A stretch of 64,000 nucleotides of DNA from Panopea generosa (lineage: Eukaryota; Mollusca; Bivalvia; Adapedonta; Hiatellidae), in assembly GCA_029582155.1 (NCBI GenBank), contig CM055897.1, positions 10,096,482-10,160,481 on the forward strand. Reading direction: 5' to 3'. Positions 11,724 to 22,100 of the stretch are shown here, piece by piece. The translations under genes were made by a program, and so were the position numbers. The notes below the pieces were generated by a model that saw nothing but the letters and a program-made list of their open reading frames with translations, was not told the DNA's origin and did not search any database. The stretch's first letter is position 1. Each line of letters begins with the position of its first letter.

Positions 11724-13070
11724 ATGGATGAAGATGTTGTTACTATTACTTTTCAATCTCTTCTTAAAGCTAGTCATTGTCAGGGACATATGCACTTTTC
11801 TGATGCTTCAAGAGGAAAGCAGTGCATGACAAATTGTATGATGTTTTTGTCATATTCTCTTAGGAAGCAAACTTGCTTGATTGACCGGCAGGATCTAGAT
11901 CACATACTGGAAGCTGGAGATTATTTGTATAGAGAACTTTCACGTACAAAAAACATTGATGGTTTATTGCTTTTTACAGATCTTCCAAATCTTGTGTATT
12001 TCGGAAATTTGTATTATAGGTATAGGTTATGTGCAAATTATTTTGGTTCAATGATACCTGGTTTTTCATCAGAACTTGGTATGTCGTTAGACAATAGTCT
12101 GGTTTTGACCTTTACCCTATGTTCTACATGCCTGGTTGTGTTTCATTCTGCTGCAGTTTCTATTAGAAAGGTTAAGGAAGAATTTTATGTTTTTGATCCT
12201 CATAGTAGAGGAGATGACGGTCTCTGTCATACAGATGGAAAGAGTGTTCTAATTCTTCTAACGACAATTCCACAGTTGTGTGCATATTTAAGAGAATTGG
12301 CGAAATCCTTGTCAACTTCACCTCTATGTTTGGTACAATTTGAAGTGCATGCTGTACACATAAGTCCGTTAAAGTTTCCTCCTAGACATGAAAATATAGT
12401 TCCTGTTACTGTTGGTGACTCGCTTACCATAACACCATCTATACTTGGAAAACGAAAGAAACGGTCTGTATCATCTTCAATTTTTCCTAGCCATTCTGCT
12501 GCCAAATATGTTTTCAACAGTAGCAATACTTTTCCGAAAACACCACGAAAAACTAGTAATAAAGGACAGCCTAAAATACCACTAAAAAATAGTAATAAAG
12601 GAAAGCCTAAAACCATGTCTTTCAGGGAAGGTATTATAGCGAAATTCAAAGAAGATGTTCGGATGGGACCAGTATATGTGTGTTCATGTTGTACACAAAC
12701 CTGGTTCCGGAAAAGTGTTGTGGACGTGCAAAAAATCCCCAAAAAATCTTTGAATGTTCTTTGTCTACAAGGCATTAAAAGTGAAGGTGAAGTTGAATGG
12801 ATTTGTTTGACTTGCTCCTCAAATATAAAAGAAGGAAAAATGCCAAGATGTGCTGTTGCTAATGGAATGGGTTTTCCTACAAAGCCACCAGAACTGGAGT
12901 TGACATCAATGGAAGAAAGACTCATCAGTCCAAGAATCCCTTTTATGCAATTAGTTGAAAAACCAAGAGGTGGCCAAAGAAGTTTAAGAGGAAATGTTGT
13001 AAATGTTCCCACAGATGTTAATTCAACTGTAAGAAGTTTGCCAAGATCATTAACCCTTTACTTCATATAG
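11724..13070 (+). CDS. Helentron protein, N-terminal part (C76-like protease plus zinc-finger region), left copy
   Basis: The frame is open from 11667, but the first ATG is 11724. The protein opens with a herpesvirus-tegument-like (peptidase C76) cysteine protease domain. A GKQCMTN segment carries the nucleophile Cys34 and FDPHSR supplies Asp158/His160; a further DGL..H segment follows. Viral members of this fold remove ubiquitin or NEDD8, so ubiquitin deconjugation is the likely activity here (inference). A basic linker with two near-identical SNKG-containing repeats follows. Then comes a DUF6570-like zinc-binding region with Cys320/322/323, Cys361/364 and the helitron-typical ending KMPRCAVANGM. 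After 13053 the frame enters an inserted MITE and stops within six codons, so this copy yields only a separate N-terminal protein. The full-length version is at 43073-49261. Confidence 0.85.
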   Translation: MDEDVVTITFQSLLKASHCQGHMHFSDASRGKQCMTNCMMFLSYSLRKQTCLIDRQDLDHILEAGDYLYRELSRTKNIDGLLLFTDLPNLVYFGNLYYRYRLCANYFGSMIPGFSSELGMSLDNSLVLTFTLCSTCLVVFHSAAVSIRKVKEEFYVFDPHSRGDDGLCHTDGKSVLILLTTIPQLCAYLRELAKSLSTSPLCLVQFEVHAVHISPLKFPPRHENIVPVTVGDSLTITPSILGKRKKRSVSSSIFPSHSAAKYVFNSSNTFPKTPRKTSNKGQPKIPLKNSNKGKPKTMSFREGIIAKFKEDVRMGPVYVCSCCTQTWFRKSVVDVQKIPKKSLNVLCLQGIKSEGEVEWICLTCSSNIKEGKMPRCAVANGMGFPTKPPELELTSMEERLISPRIPFMQLVEKPRGGQRSLRGNVVNVPTDVNSTVRSLPRSLTLYFI

Positions 13071-13275
13071 ACGCGTTTTCCCGCACCAATCACAGAACGC
13101 CTTTGAAAACAGTGCAGGAAGAGTTCAGATTGCTCGTAACGAGCAATCTGAACATTTCCTGCACTGTTTTCCACTCTGTCAGTTAATATAAACATAATTC
13201 ACCCATTGCTGCTACGGGGTGAATTAATGCTTTCGATATTAGAGGTGTCCAAAGGCGTTTTTATGAAGTAAAGGG
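13054..13275. mobile_element. piggyBac-like MITE with TTAA target duplication
   Basis: The 222-bp insert begins CCCTTTACTTCATA and ends TATGAAGTAAAGGG. It is flanked by TTAA at 13050-13053 and 13276-13279. The right palindrome arm keeps the empty site with a single TTAA, so the duplication is proven within the window. TTAA targets and CCC...GGG ends are the piggyBac signature. The centre (about 13110-13175) is a long hairpin in which GTTCAGATTGCTCG pairs with CGAGCAATCTGAAC. It has no coding capacity. It interrupts the Helentron reading frame. Confidence 0.9.
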
Positions 13276-13299
13276 TTAAATGACATTGAGACTGTTCAA

Positions 13300-16200
13300 G
13301 TGAAACTGAAAAGAAAGTTGAGTTATTTACACTCGGTCATGTATGAATCAATACGGCCAAATAAATGTGTGAAAGCTTTGAAATGGCTTTTACTTCACAG
13401 TCCATTGTTCCAAAAAGAAGGAATTGTATTGAATGAAGATTGGCAACTGACAGATCAGGATGATTTCTATGACACAACTAATCAATCTGTAGATCCTACA
13501 GAATCACTTGAGGAAGCAACTGCAAGTTGTGCATCAAATCAGAACCAAGAAGAATCAAATTGTGAACAGTCTGATGGTTGGACGGAGGTGGACAATTTTA
13601 ATGACCGTCTTACGGGAAATACAGATACTTTACTTCACCCTTCCGACGTTAGGGGCTTAACACCATTGTCATTTGCTCCAGGAGAAGGCCAAATACCGTT
13701 AGGACTGTTTCAGGACACACATGCTGAAATTCTTTCATTTCCTACACTGTATTGTGGACAAGAGCGTCCATGTAATAATAGTCGTAAAGTACCTGTTTAT
13801 TACAGTGACATTTGTAGATGGGAAATAAGATGTTTTGATAGACGAGCAGCTAGTTGTATCCCTAACCTTTTCTTCAAATTAAAAGTTCTCCAAATAAAGC
13901 AAATTCAAGACAAGGTTTCGCAGGCTATGAGAAAATGTGTGGATGGAACAAAAAAGTTTACAGTAAGTGAAGTCCTCGCTCCGAGTTCTTTTGATTCTAT
14001 CGTTAGATTAAATGAAGGTTACCGGGTTTTACGAACACTTCGTGGATCTCCTGCTTATTGGGAAAGTGCTAAGAAAGACATATTTGCTATGATAAGGCAG
14101 TTGGGAATTCCGACATGGTTTTGCTCTTTTTCTGCTGCAGAAACAAGATGGATATGTCTATTGAAAGTACTTGGCAAACTAGTAAATAACAAGACTTACT
14201 CTGATGAAGAAATTAATTCCCTTACTTGGATTCAAAAGTGTGAACTTATTAAAGCTGATCCTGTCACTTGTGCCCGCTATTTTAATAACAGAGTTCAAAT
14301 TTTCATTTCTACTGTTTTACAAAGTAAATTGGAACCGTTAGGGAAAATAAGAGATTTCTTTTATCGAGTAGAATTTCAGCAAAGAGGATCTCCTCATATC
14401 CATATGTTAGTTTGGGTAGAACGTGCACCAATATATGGACCAAGTTCTGAGACTGTTTCTGAACAATTTATAGAGAAACACATAACATGTGAAAAAAACC
14501 CTGACATTCCAATCTTGATCAATTATCAAACTCACAGACATGCACGGACCTGCAGAAAAAAAGACAAACCAATATGTCGCTTTGGGTTCCCATTACCCCC
14601 AATGCCAGTAACTACAATCCTACAGCCACTAGATTCCAAAGACCCACTCCTTAAAAAAGCTTCTGTAGATTTTCAGAAAATCTTTCAAACTCTGACAGAT
14701 ATAAAGTCATGCGAAGTGCAAGATATGTCTTTCCAAGATTTCTTGGGTTTAGTCCAAATGACAGAAGAGAGTTACATAAAAGCCATTCGTTCTTCATTGA
14801 CTTCTCCGAAGGTTTTCTTAAAGCGACTGCCATCAGAAGTTCGTATTAACTCTTACAATGAGAATTTGTTAAGAGCTTGGGAGGCAAACATTGATGTTCA
14901 ATACATCATTGATGCATATGCATGTGCTGCATATATTGTCTCATACATATCTAAAGGACAAAGGGGCATGTCAGCCTTATTGTATGAAGCATCTAAAGAA
15001 GCTAGCAGAGCACATTCAGACTTGAAACAGCAAGTTCGACATATAGGAAACAGATTTCTTACGCATGTTGAAATATGTGCCCAGGAAGCTGCCTACCTAA
15101 TTCTACAGATCCCAATGCGCATGAGTAGTAGAGTATGTGTGTTTATTAACACAACTGAACCAGAGAGTAGGGTCTTCCTTTTGAAGCCAAAAGACGTTCT
15201 TGAAGGCATGCCAATGGAATCCACCAACATTGAATCTGATAATAACATCAAACGGTACCAGCGACGACCAGTGGAATTGAATTCTTGCTGCTTAGCTGAT
15301 TTCATGTCAATGTTTCAGATAATTTTGCCTAAAAAAGTAAAAAGGAGGAATAACAGTCGCAGTGCAGACACACTGCCAGAGGAAGATGATGTTGATGATA
15401 ACAAAACTGAAGATTTGTTTATATTAGATAATGATGAAACACTTTCAGACAGATCAAAACCAGAAAAAATGGCAAAAACTGTTGATGGTGAAAAAATAGT
15501 TGAATCACTTCAAGACAATGTGTTGACAGAAGAAACGATAGATATTGTCAATGGTGAAGAAATATTAAACCACAATACTGATGAGTACATAATGACTGAT
15601 GGGACAGTTCTCAGAAAAAGAAAGATTGCAAAGGTTATAAGGTATGTACGTTACAGCAAAGCACTTGATCCTGAAAATCACTATCGAGAACAGTTGATGC
15701 TATTTTTCCCTTGGCGGGACGAACTGTTTGATTTAATAGGGGCTTGTTTGACATATGAAGAAAATTATGCTTTGCACATCCACACTATTCGGGCAAACAA
15801 ACAAAGATATGAACCACTTGGAAATATAATTGATATTGTCGAAGACCAGGTCTTATTAGAAAATGATTCCAACCTTGTCTCTCAAGAGATACAACATACT
15901 GAAGAGATAGACAGTCAGCAGCAATCAAATTACTGTGATATGTATGGATGCTTTGATCCAAAACAAACAGATCATACATATGACCTTGCTCTTGATTTAG
16001 GTATAACCAGAAAGCAATTGAATACGACGGAGATCACCACCATTGGCATGTCTAAAGAGGGTTACATGGATTTAGCAAGGTCATTAAATGAAAGTCAACA
16101 GTTTTTCTTTTACCATGTTCTTCATTTAATCAAAACAAAAGACACTCCACTGTATTGCTTTTTAAGTGGTGGTGCTGGTGTTGGAAAAAGTGTTCTCACA

Positions 16201-18186
16201 ACTGCTCTGTATCAAGCTGTCACTCGTTTTTTTTCCAAACAGCTTGGTGAATGTCCTGACCACATAAAGGCAGTGCTTTGTGCTCCAACTGGAAAAGCAG
16301 CTCACAATATTGGTGGGAGTACAATTCACTCTTTGTTTTGCATTCCTGCAAATCAAAATTTCACTTACAAACCATTAGATATGCAGCAATTGGATACAAT
16401 GAGAGTGAAGTTTCGCAGTTTAAGAGTAGTATTTATAGATGAAATATCAATGGTTGGTAACAGATTGTTCAATTACATCAACCGTAGATTACAAGAAATA
16501 TTTTCATGTACCCAGTCATTTGGAAGGGTTAGTATAATTGCTATTGGAGACTTGTTCCAATTAAAGCCTGTAATGGACAGTTGGATTTTTGAAGATATCA
16601 AGGAAGGATATGGGCCCCTTGCATCCAATTTATGGAAAGAACATTTCCAAATGTTTGAACTGAATGAAATCATGCGACAAAAAGACGATAGGCAATTTGC
16701 CGAGTTGTTAAATAGGTTACGTGAAGGGAATCAGACAGATAGCGATTTGAAAACTCTGCAAGGTTGTTTAATATCTGAAGAAATTGCTTCTGCTACAGAT
16801 ATTCCTCACTTATTTACCACAAATAAAGAAGTGAACTCCTACAATGAAAGTGCATATAACAGAGTGGACAATCATTGTAAATGTGTCATTCTAGCCATAG
16901 ACACAGTAACGGGAAGTACATCTGAATGCCTTGTAGAAAAGATCAAAAGTCAAATTCCAGATGATCCTGCTAAGACTATGGGTTTATTTAAAAACTTGCA
17001 TTTAGCAGAAAATTTATCAGCTGAGGTGTGTGTTAATGTTGATGTAGAGGATGGTTTAACAAATGGGGCAACTTGTTTAATTAAAAGGCTGGATTTCAGA
17101 GTTTTGAATTCCAAGAGATGCAGCATTGTGTGGGTTTTGTTCCTAGACAGTAAAATTGGAAGTACCATGAGAACAAAGTATTCACATTTGTACAATAGTG
17201 GAATATGTCAAACTTGGACACCAATCTTAGAGATAACAAGAAAGTTTAGTGTTGGAAGATATAAAGCATGCTTTGTAACAAGGAGACAATTTCCTTTAAA
17301 ATTAGCATCAGCAAAAACTATCCATAAATCACAGGGATCTACTATGAAGGAGGCCGTTTTGCATTTTGGTCAAAGGAAGCAAAATCACATGCATTATGTC
17401 GGATTAAGTAGACTTCAAAAATTGGAAGGTGTTCACATCCTTCATTTAAATGAACACAAGATGTCGGTTTCCAACTCTGTTGTAGATGAAATGTCTCGTT
17501 TGCGAACTGATGCAAATCTTTGGCCCTGCATTCCATCATTAAAAAATGATTCCTCAAACATGAAAATCATATACCATAACAGCAGGTCCCTTCATTTACA
17601 CATGGACGATTTATTGGCTGACACCAATATGACTAATGCAAACATTATTGCTATTACAGAAAGTAGATTGAAAAGTACAGATTCTCAAGAAGCATATGAA
17701 ATGCCTGGTTTTAACATGTACCGATTTGATGATGAGACTGTAACAGAAAGTAGGTCTTATAAAGGAACAGTCATATACTCTAAGACTTGTATTTCTGATT
17801 TGAGAAATTGTCTTATTCATGATATTGACACAACCATAGCCACCTTCAATTACAGAAACAGTACAGTACAAGCAGTATTTATATATTGCAGCCCCAGGAA
17901 AGCCACTGTATCAAATTTCATGAATTTCTTAGAAGAGTTGATGTTACTATTGAACACAGATAAACCTATCCTTATTATGGGGGACACCAATATAGATTAT
18001 AATAACCAGAAGTCATTGAACCCTGTTTTAGAAAGACATCACTTGCAACAGGTTATGACCAAAGTAACAACAGACTATGGCACCTGCTTGGATCATTTTT
18101 ACATTAAAAACATATATGATAATTTCTCTTGCACTACCCTAGAATCTTATTACTCAGACCATAAACCAATTGTTGCTTTTCTTTAG
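13300..18186 (+). CDS. Helentron Rep-helicase-endonuclease, left copy (downstream of MITE)
   Basis: This is the frame downstream of the MITE, corresponding to the C-terminal three quarters of the right-arm protein. The first ATG is 13339, giving about 1615 residues. It carries in order a Helitron-type Rep domain with the HUH motif in SPHIHML, a CRKKDKPICRFGFP zinc-like segment and the paired tyrosines of AAYIVSYISKG. Next come an acidic linker and a PIF1-type SF1 helicase (GGAGVGKS, FIDEISMVG, GDLFQLKPV, TIHKSQGST, HYVGLSR). At the C-terminus is an exonuclease-endonuclease-phosphatase domain (HNSRSL, ITESRL, GDTNID, final YSDHKP). The complete SDH motif shows the endonuclease is intact here, unlike the right copy. 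HUH-helicase-endonuclease order is that of Helentron/Helitron2 elements, which replicate by rolling circle. Without its protease domain the protein might still be translated from an internal start. Confidence 0.88.
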   Translation: MKLKRKLSYLHSVMYESIRPNKCVKALKWLLLHSPLFQKEGIVLNEDWQLTDQDDFYDTTNQSVDPTESLEEATASCASNQNQEESNCEQSDGWTEVDNFNDRLTGNTDTLLHPSDVRGLTPLSFAPGEGQIPLGLFQDTHAEILSFPTLYCGQERPCNNSRKVPVYYSDICRWEIRCFDRRAASCIPNLFFKLKVLQIKQIQDKVSQAMRKCVDGTKKFTVSEVLAPSSFDSIVRLNEGYRVLRTLRGSPAYWESAKKDIFAMIRQLGIPTWFCSFSAAETRWICLLKVLGKLVNNKTYSDEEINSLTWIQKCELIKADPVTCARYFNNRVQIFISTVLQSKLEPLGKIRDFFYRVEFQQRGSPHIHMLVWVERAPIYGPSSETVSEQFIEKHITCEKNPDIPILINYQTHRHARTCRKKDKPICRFGFPLPPMPVTTILQPLDSKDPLLKKASVDFQKIFQTLTDIKSCEVQDMSFQDFLGLVQMTEESYIKAIRSSLTSPKVFLKRLPSEVRINSYNENLLRAWEANIDVQYIIDAYACAAYIVSYISKGQRGMSALLYEASKEASRAHSDLKQQVRHIGNRFLTHVEICAQEAAYLILQIPMRMSSRVCVFINTTEPESRVFLLKPKDVLEGMPMESTNIESDNNIKRYQRRPVELNSCCLADFMSMFQIILPKKVKRRNNSRSADTLPEEDDVDDNKTEDLFILDNDETLSDRSKPEKMAKTVDGEKIVESLQDNVLTEETIDIVNGEEILNHNTDEYIMTDGTVLRKRKIAKVIRYVRYSKALDPENHYREQLMLFFPWRDELFDLIGACLTYEENYALHIHTIRANKQRYEPLGNIIDIVEDQVLLENDSNLVSQEIQHTEEIDSQQQSNYCDMYGCFDPKQTDHTYDLALDLGITRKQLNTTEITTIGMSKEGYMDLARSLNESQQFFFYHVLHLIKTKDTPLYCFLSGGAGVGKSVLTTALYQAVTRFFSKQLGECPDHIKAVLCAPTGKAAHNIGGSTIHSLFCIPANQNFTYKPLDMQQLDTMRVKFRSLRVVFIDEISMVGNRLFNYINRRLQEIFSCTQSFGRVSIIAIGDLFQLKPVMDSWIFEDIKEGYGPLASNLWKEHFQMFELNEIMRQKDDRQFAELLNRLREGNQTDSDLKTLQGCLISEEIASATDIPHLFTTNKEVNSYNESAYNRVDNHCKCVILAIDTVTGSTSECLVEKIKSQIPDDPAKTMGLFKNLHLAENLSAEVCVNVDVEDGLTNGATCLIKRLDFRVLNSKRCSIVWVLFLDSKIGSTMRTKYSHLYNSGICQTWTPILEITRKFSVGRYKACFVTRRQFPLKLASAKTIHKSQGSTMKEAVLHFGQRKQNHMHYVGLSRLQKLEGVHILHLNEHKMSVSNSVVDEMSRLRTDANLWPCIPSLKNDSSNMKIIYHNSRSLHLHMDDLLADTNMTNANIIAITESRLKSTDSQEAYEMPGFNMYRFDDETVTESRSYKGTVIYSKTCISDLRNCLIHDIDTTIATFNYRNSTVQAVFIYCSPRKATVSNFMNFLEELMLLLNTDKPILIMGDTNIDYNNQKSLNPVLERHHLQQVMTKVTTDYGTCLDHFYIKNIYDNFSCTTLESYYSDHKPIVAFL

Positions 18187-19122
18187 TTTGTTGTTCTTAC
18201 TTTCTGAATATTCAGTGATTATCAAAGCATGTAGCCTACAACTCGAGCTTCAGACAGGTTCATCTAAAGGTTCGGAGCAATATCTAGACTATTTGGACCA
18301 AAGACTTCAGTGTCTGGTCTAGTCTACAGGTCTTCCTTTTGTAAATGGCTGGTTTCAATATTTTGTATCTGGAACAGACTTTAAAGACATGCTCAATAAA
18401 ATCAGTTTATAAATCATGTTTAAAAAAACTACAGGGTATTCTCAGACTGACTAATATGCAACATACTCATGATCCAATTAGCACACTCCCTAATAAATGA
18501 CTACAAACTACTCTTTTGGCAATAATTGAAGAATTTACTCTCATCAAACACAAGATTTCCAAATAGTTAACCGACTTCAGCTTGGATGATAACAACAGTT
18601 TTAACCGCATATTTATATCGCATATGAAACATGTATATATAAGCAGTTTGATCACTTTTGCGCAAAGGGGACAATGTGTCATACATAGTTGTGTTCTCTG
18701 TACTGAAAGAAGGTGAATTAAAATATAATTCAAAGTTAACCTTTTATTTAGGTCTAAAACTTTTCCCATCCCTATTCTTGAAAATGGATATCCCTGAGGA
18801 CATGTATTATATAACACATTTTTTTCTTATTCCAAATTTGATCATGTCTGAGTGTGAATGATAAAGACATACAACTGGAAATTGGTTTGACATATTAACT
18901 TCTCTCATTTTCTTAAGAAATGTTGCTCCTGCAGTACCAACTAGTACTATGTCCAACAGATCGTTTTTCTGACTGAAATATATTAATATCACCTTGCTAC
19001 ATTTCCTCACTAAACATTCTGAAATAGTTCTGATCAAAGTTTTTTTTTCTAAATCAAATGAAAAGTCTTGCTTTGCATAGATAAAAATCAATTTTTCTAA
19101 CGTCTTTTCTTTGTATTTTCAG
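18187..19122. other. intergenic between Rep-helicase and OB-fold gene; no gene seen
   Basis: About 0.9 kb AT-rich. Open frames on the minus strand (18467-18817, 18807-19091) have no recognisable motif. The stretch ends with a polypyrimidine tract and acceptor (TTGTATTTTCAG) directly before the next start codon, so it is probably intron or leader of the OB-fold gene. Confidence 0.5.
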
Positions 19123-19123
19123 A

Positions 19124-22100
19124 ATGTCTCTTAAATCACTTCAAGACTTGAAGTCAACTTCAAGTATAAGGACTGTGCCTTACAACACGGGACATATCGC
19201 AATACAAGTCGTGAAAATTGGTCATACAGCAACCTTCTCGAATACCAGCTCAGAAGGTGCCATTCTCAATTTTAGTATTGCAGATGGGTCTGGTGCCATG
19301 ATGGCAAGTTTCAATGATAGAAGTAGGCACAGCAGTGTAAAGGAGGGGAGGTCCTACCATGTACGGAATTTCTTGCTCAAAGGACAGAAGGTTGTTTTCA
19401 CGGCCAACACGAAAATCTTGTCAACTCAAATGGTAAAGATAAGTGACCAGACAAGACTCCAAGCAGTCCATCTGGTGATTCCTCCGTCTCCTGTAAAGAC
19501 AGTACAGGCTGTCAAGTCTTCGCCAACAAAGGAGATCTGTACTGTGCGAGGACAGATAGTAAAGGTATATAATTTTATTTTGTCAGTCATGCAATTCATA
19601 CTATGGCATATTATTATTTTCTCAGTCATACTTGACCGTTAAACAATATCTTGATGTTGCACAGACTACAGATAAGCAGTATATCTACTTACTAAATGCA
19701 ATTAAAATACCAAGTTTGCAAACACAAAAAAAGGAATTCTGATTACTCAAAGATTACATTCCAACCACTGATTCATTCAAAAATACAATTGATTCATTTA
19801 AAATATCTTGATGCATGACATTTTACATGTGTTACTTTAGAAGTGGATAGAAAGAAATAAAATGGATGTTAACACTAGTTCCTACATGTACCAAATGATA
19901 CTTGCCAAAGCTGCTTATAACATGTTATATACGAACCGGATCTTACAACACTTGCGGTATATGAAGAACTCTCCTCTATGAACCTTCCAGATTTCGACAT
20001 GGAAGATGGAGAGAAGAGTAGAATGAATTTGAACAAGATAGGCTGACAAGAAGGGAGTGAATTTGGACAAGTTACGCTTGTTTGATCATACCAATTTAAA
20101 ATGATGGTTATTCAAAACGTTTGCCTCTATTCTAGTCTCAAGTCTTACTCAAAAATAGAAATAACAACAGTAACAGTTGCTTTAAATCATTATAGTGTTA
20201 CTTATGTATTGTTTATTTTTACTTCTGTAGAATGAAGCCATAAGAACTGTCAATGTTGGTGGGACAGACACCAAAATAAGGACAATTACCCTGGAAGAGG
20301 ATGGTGAAAAAGTTGACATTACATTGTGGCGCGATCTATCTGAGGCTTCCTATACTGTTGGCCAGTATCTTGAGGTAGGGCATTGCCTCACAGCTGAATG
20401 GCAGAAGGTAGCTGTTCTGAACTCTACCAGGAATACAGTTATTAAGGTAAATTATTTAGTAGTAGAGTCCACAGAACTGCTTGCCACTAGACTGATAAAA
20501 GATTATTTTTTATTTATTTTTATTTTTTTCATCAATGTTTCATGTTATGAGATTGTCAGCCTAAAATTCAGTTTTATGATCTTTGGAAAACTGAAGTTTT
20601 ATTGTAGACTAACCACAAAGCTTCAGTTTAGACATAAATAGATTTCATAGCTTAAGAGCTTAAGAGCTAGGCTCTTGCTGAATATTCTGAGAATGTGCTT
20701 CAAAGAAGTATAACCTATATAGATATCATTGATATTTTGCCATTTTTTTACCATAAAAAATGTGAAGAGTACCACATAATTTGTTACTGTAAATTATTAT
20801 AAAAGTAGTACATTGAAAGGTATGTTCAATAACTTGTTATATTTTGTCCCTGTAGTATTCAAAATTTATTGACCAAATCTTGAATTTTAAATGCCAGCTC
20901 TAAAATCAATCGTGGTTCAAATAACAATAATGGATACCTATTTATTCAGTACCAAGAAGAAACTAGTCTGGTGTTTTTTCTAGACCAGGAAATGGGGTAG
21001 GGAGCAAGAAAAAGGGGCAGGGAGCAAAGTTTGTGCACTATTGGCATATCCATTGTCAAACTTTTTCTTTGGTGGTCTCTTTTAATATAGGGTTATCTCC
21101 CCCTTACATTATGCATGTGTAAATCACAAGTATTAGAGTTTGAATAAGAAAGGTGAGAGAAATTCAGAGAGAAGTGAATGTTCTCTATCAGTATGACCAA
21201 CTTATTATGTTGTGCTTAGTCTTTGTTGAGTAACTATCATATCTGTCTATCCAGACTCAGTGGCAGTGTGGGAGCAGGAGTTAGTTTAAAACATTATTTT
21301 AAACATTGTCCTTTTCTTTTTTAATGGTTGCTTACTGTCATAACATACTATAATGACAATGTCAAGCCTCGAAAGCTATTCAATCCATCCAAAAGAACTT
21401 TGCAATATGCTAAATAAATGCAATCTATGATAGCCCTCAAATACCTAGAAAATTGTAACTAATCAACTATATTTCAAATATTTAAAAAAGCCCACATAAT
21501 TTATGTTAATTGTTGTTTTCAATACTGTATGTAAATCATGATATGACTGTCAAAAGAAAATTATATGCTGAATATACACAACCAGTAAGCAATAAGTTTA
21601 TTAAATTACTATAGTACCCCACCCACATTTTATTTACCTTTAACTCGATTTGAATATCAACGTTCACTTTGTCACAGAAGAAAATTTACATACATGCAGT
21701 TCCAATTATTGTAAATATATAAAATATTCATAAAATTACCGGAACCTAAAGCTGACATTATGCAAATCACGGTCTATCGCGAATTCTCTTCAGAAACATA
21801 ATTGCCACCATTTTGGCAAGAGAGATAATATTCTATTGCTGAAACCAAGTAAGTTATTTCCCTTTTAAATGTTTAGGGATACCTGCGAATTACGTCATCA
21901 CCTATTTTTAGATCAAATCACAGCTGATTTTGACCGGAGAGAAAACACAGCTTGATGCCGATTAATCCGATAATTGATGTGTTAGTTGATTGTTTATAGG
22001 GATAGGGATCAAACTGGCAAGCCAATACAGTGTGATCTTTAGCGACTTATGTAAACGGTATACTGAAAATTAGGACAAGTCTACATAGCTTTTCCAGACT

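Noticed and set aside
12227-13012. 261-codon minus-strand frame inside the Helentron gene (and the 277-codon one at 47925-48758)
   Set aside because: Antisense shadow of the protease and zinc-finger coding region; no domain of its own.
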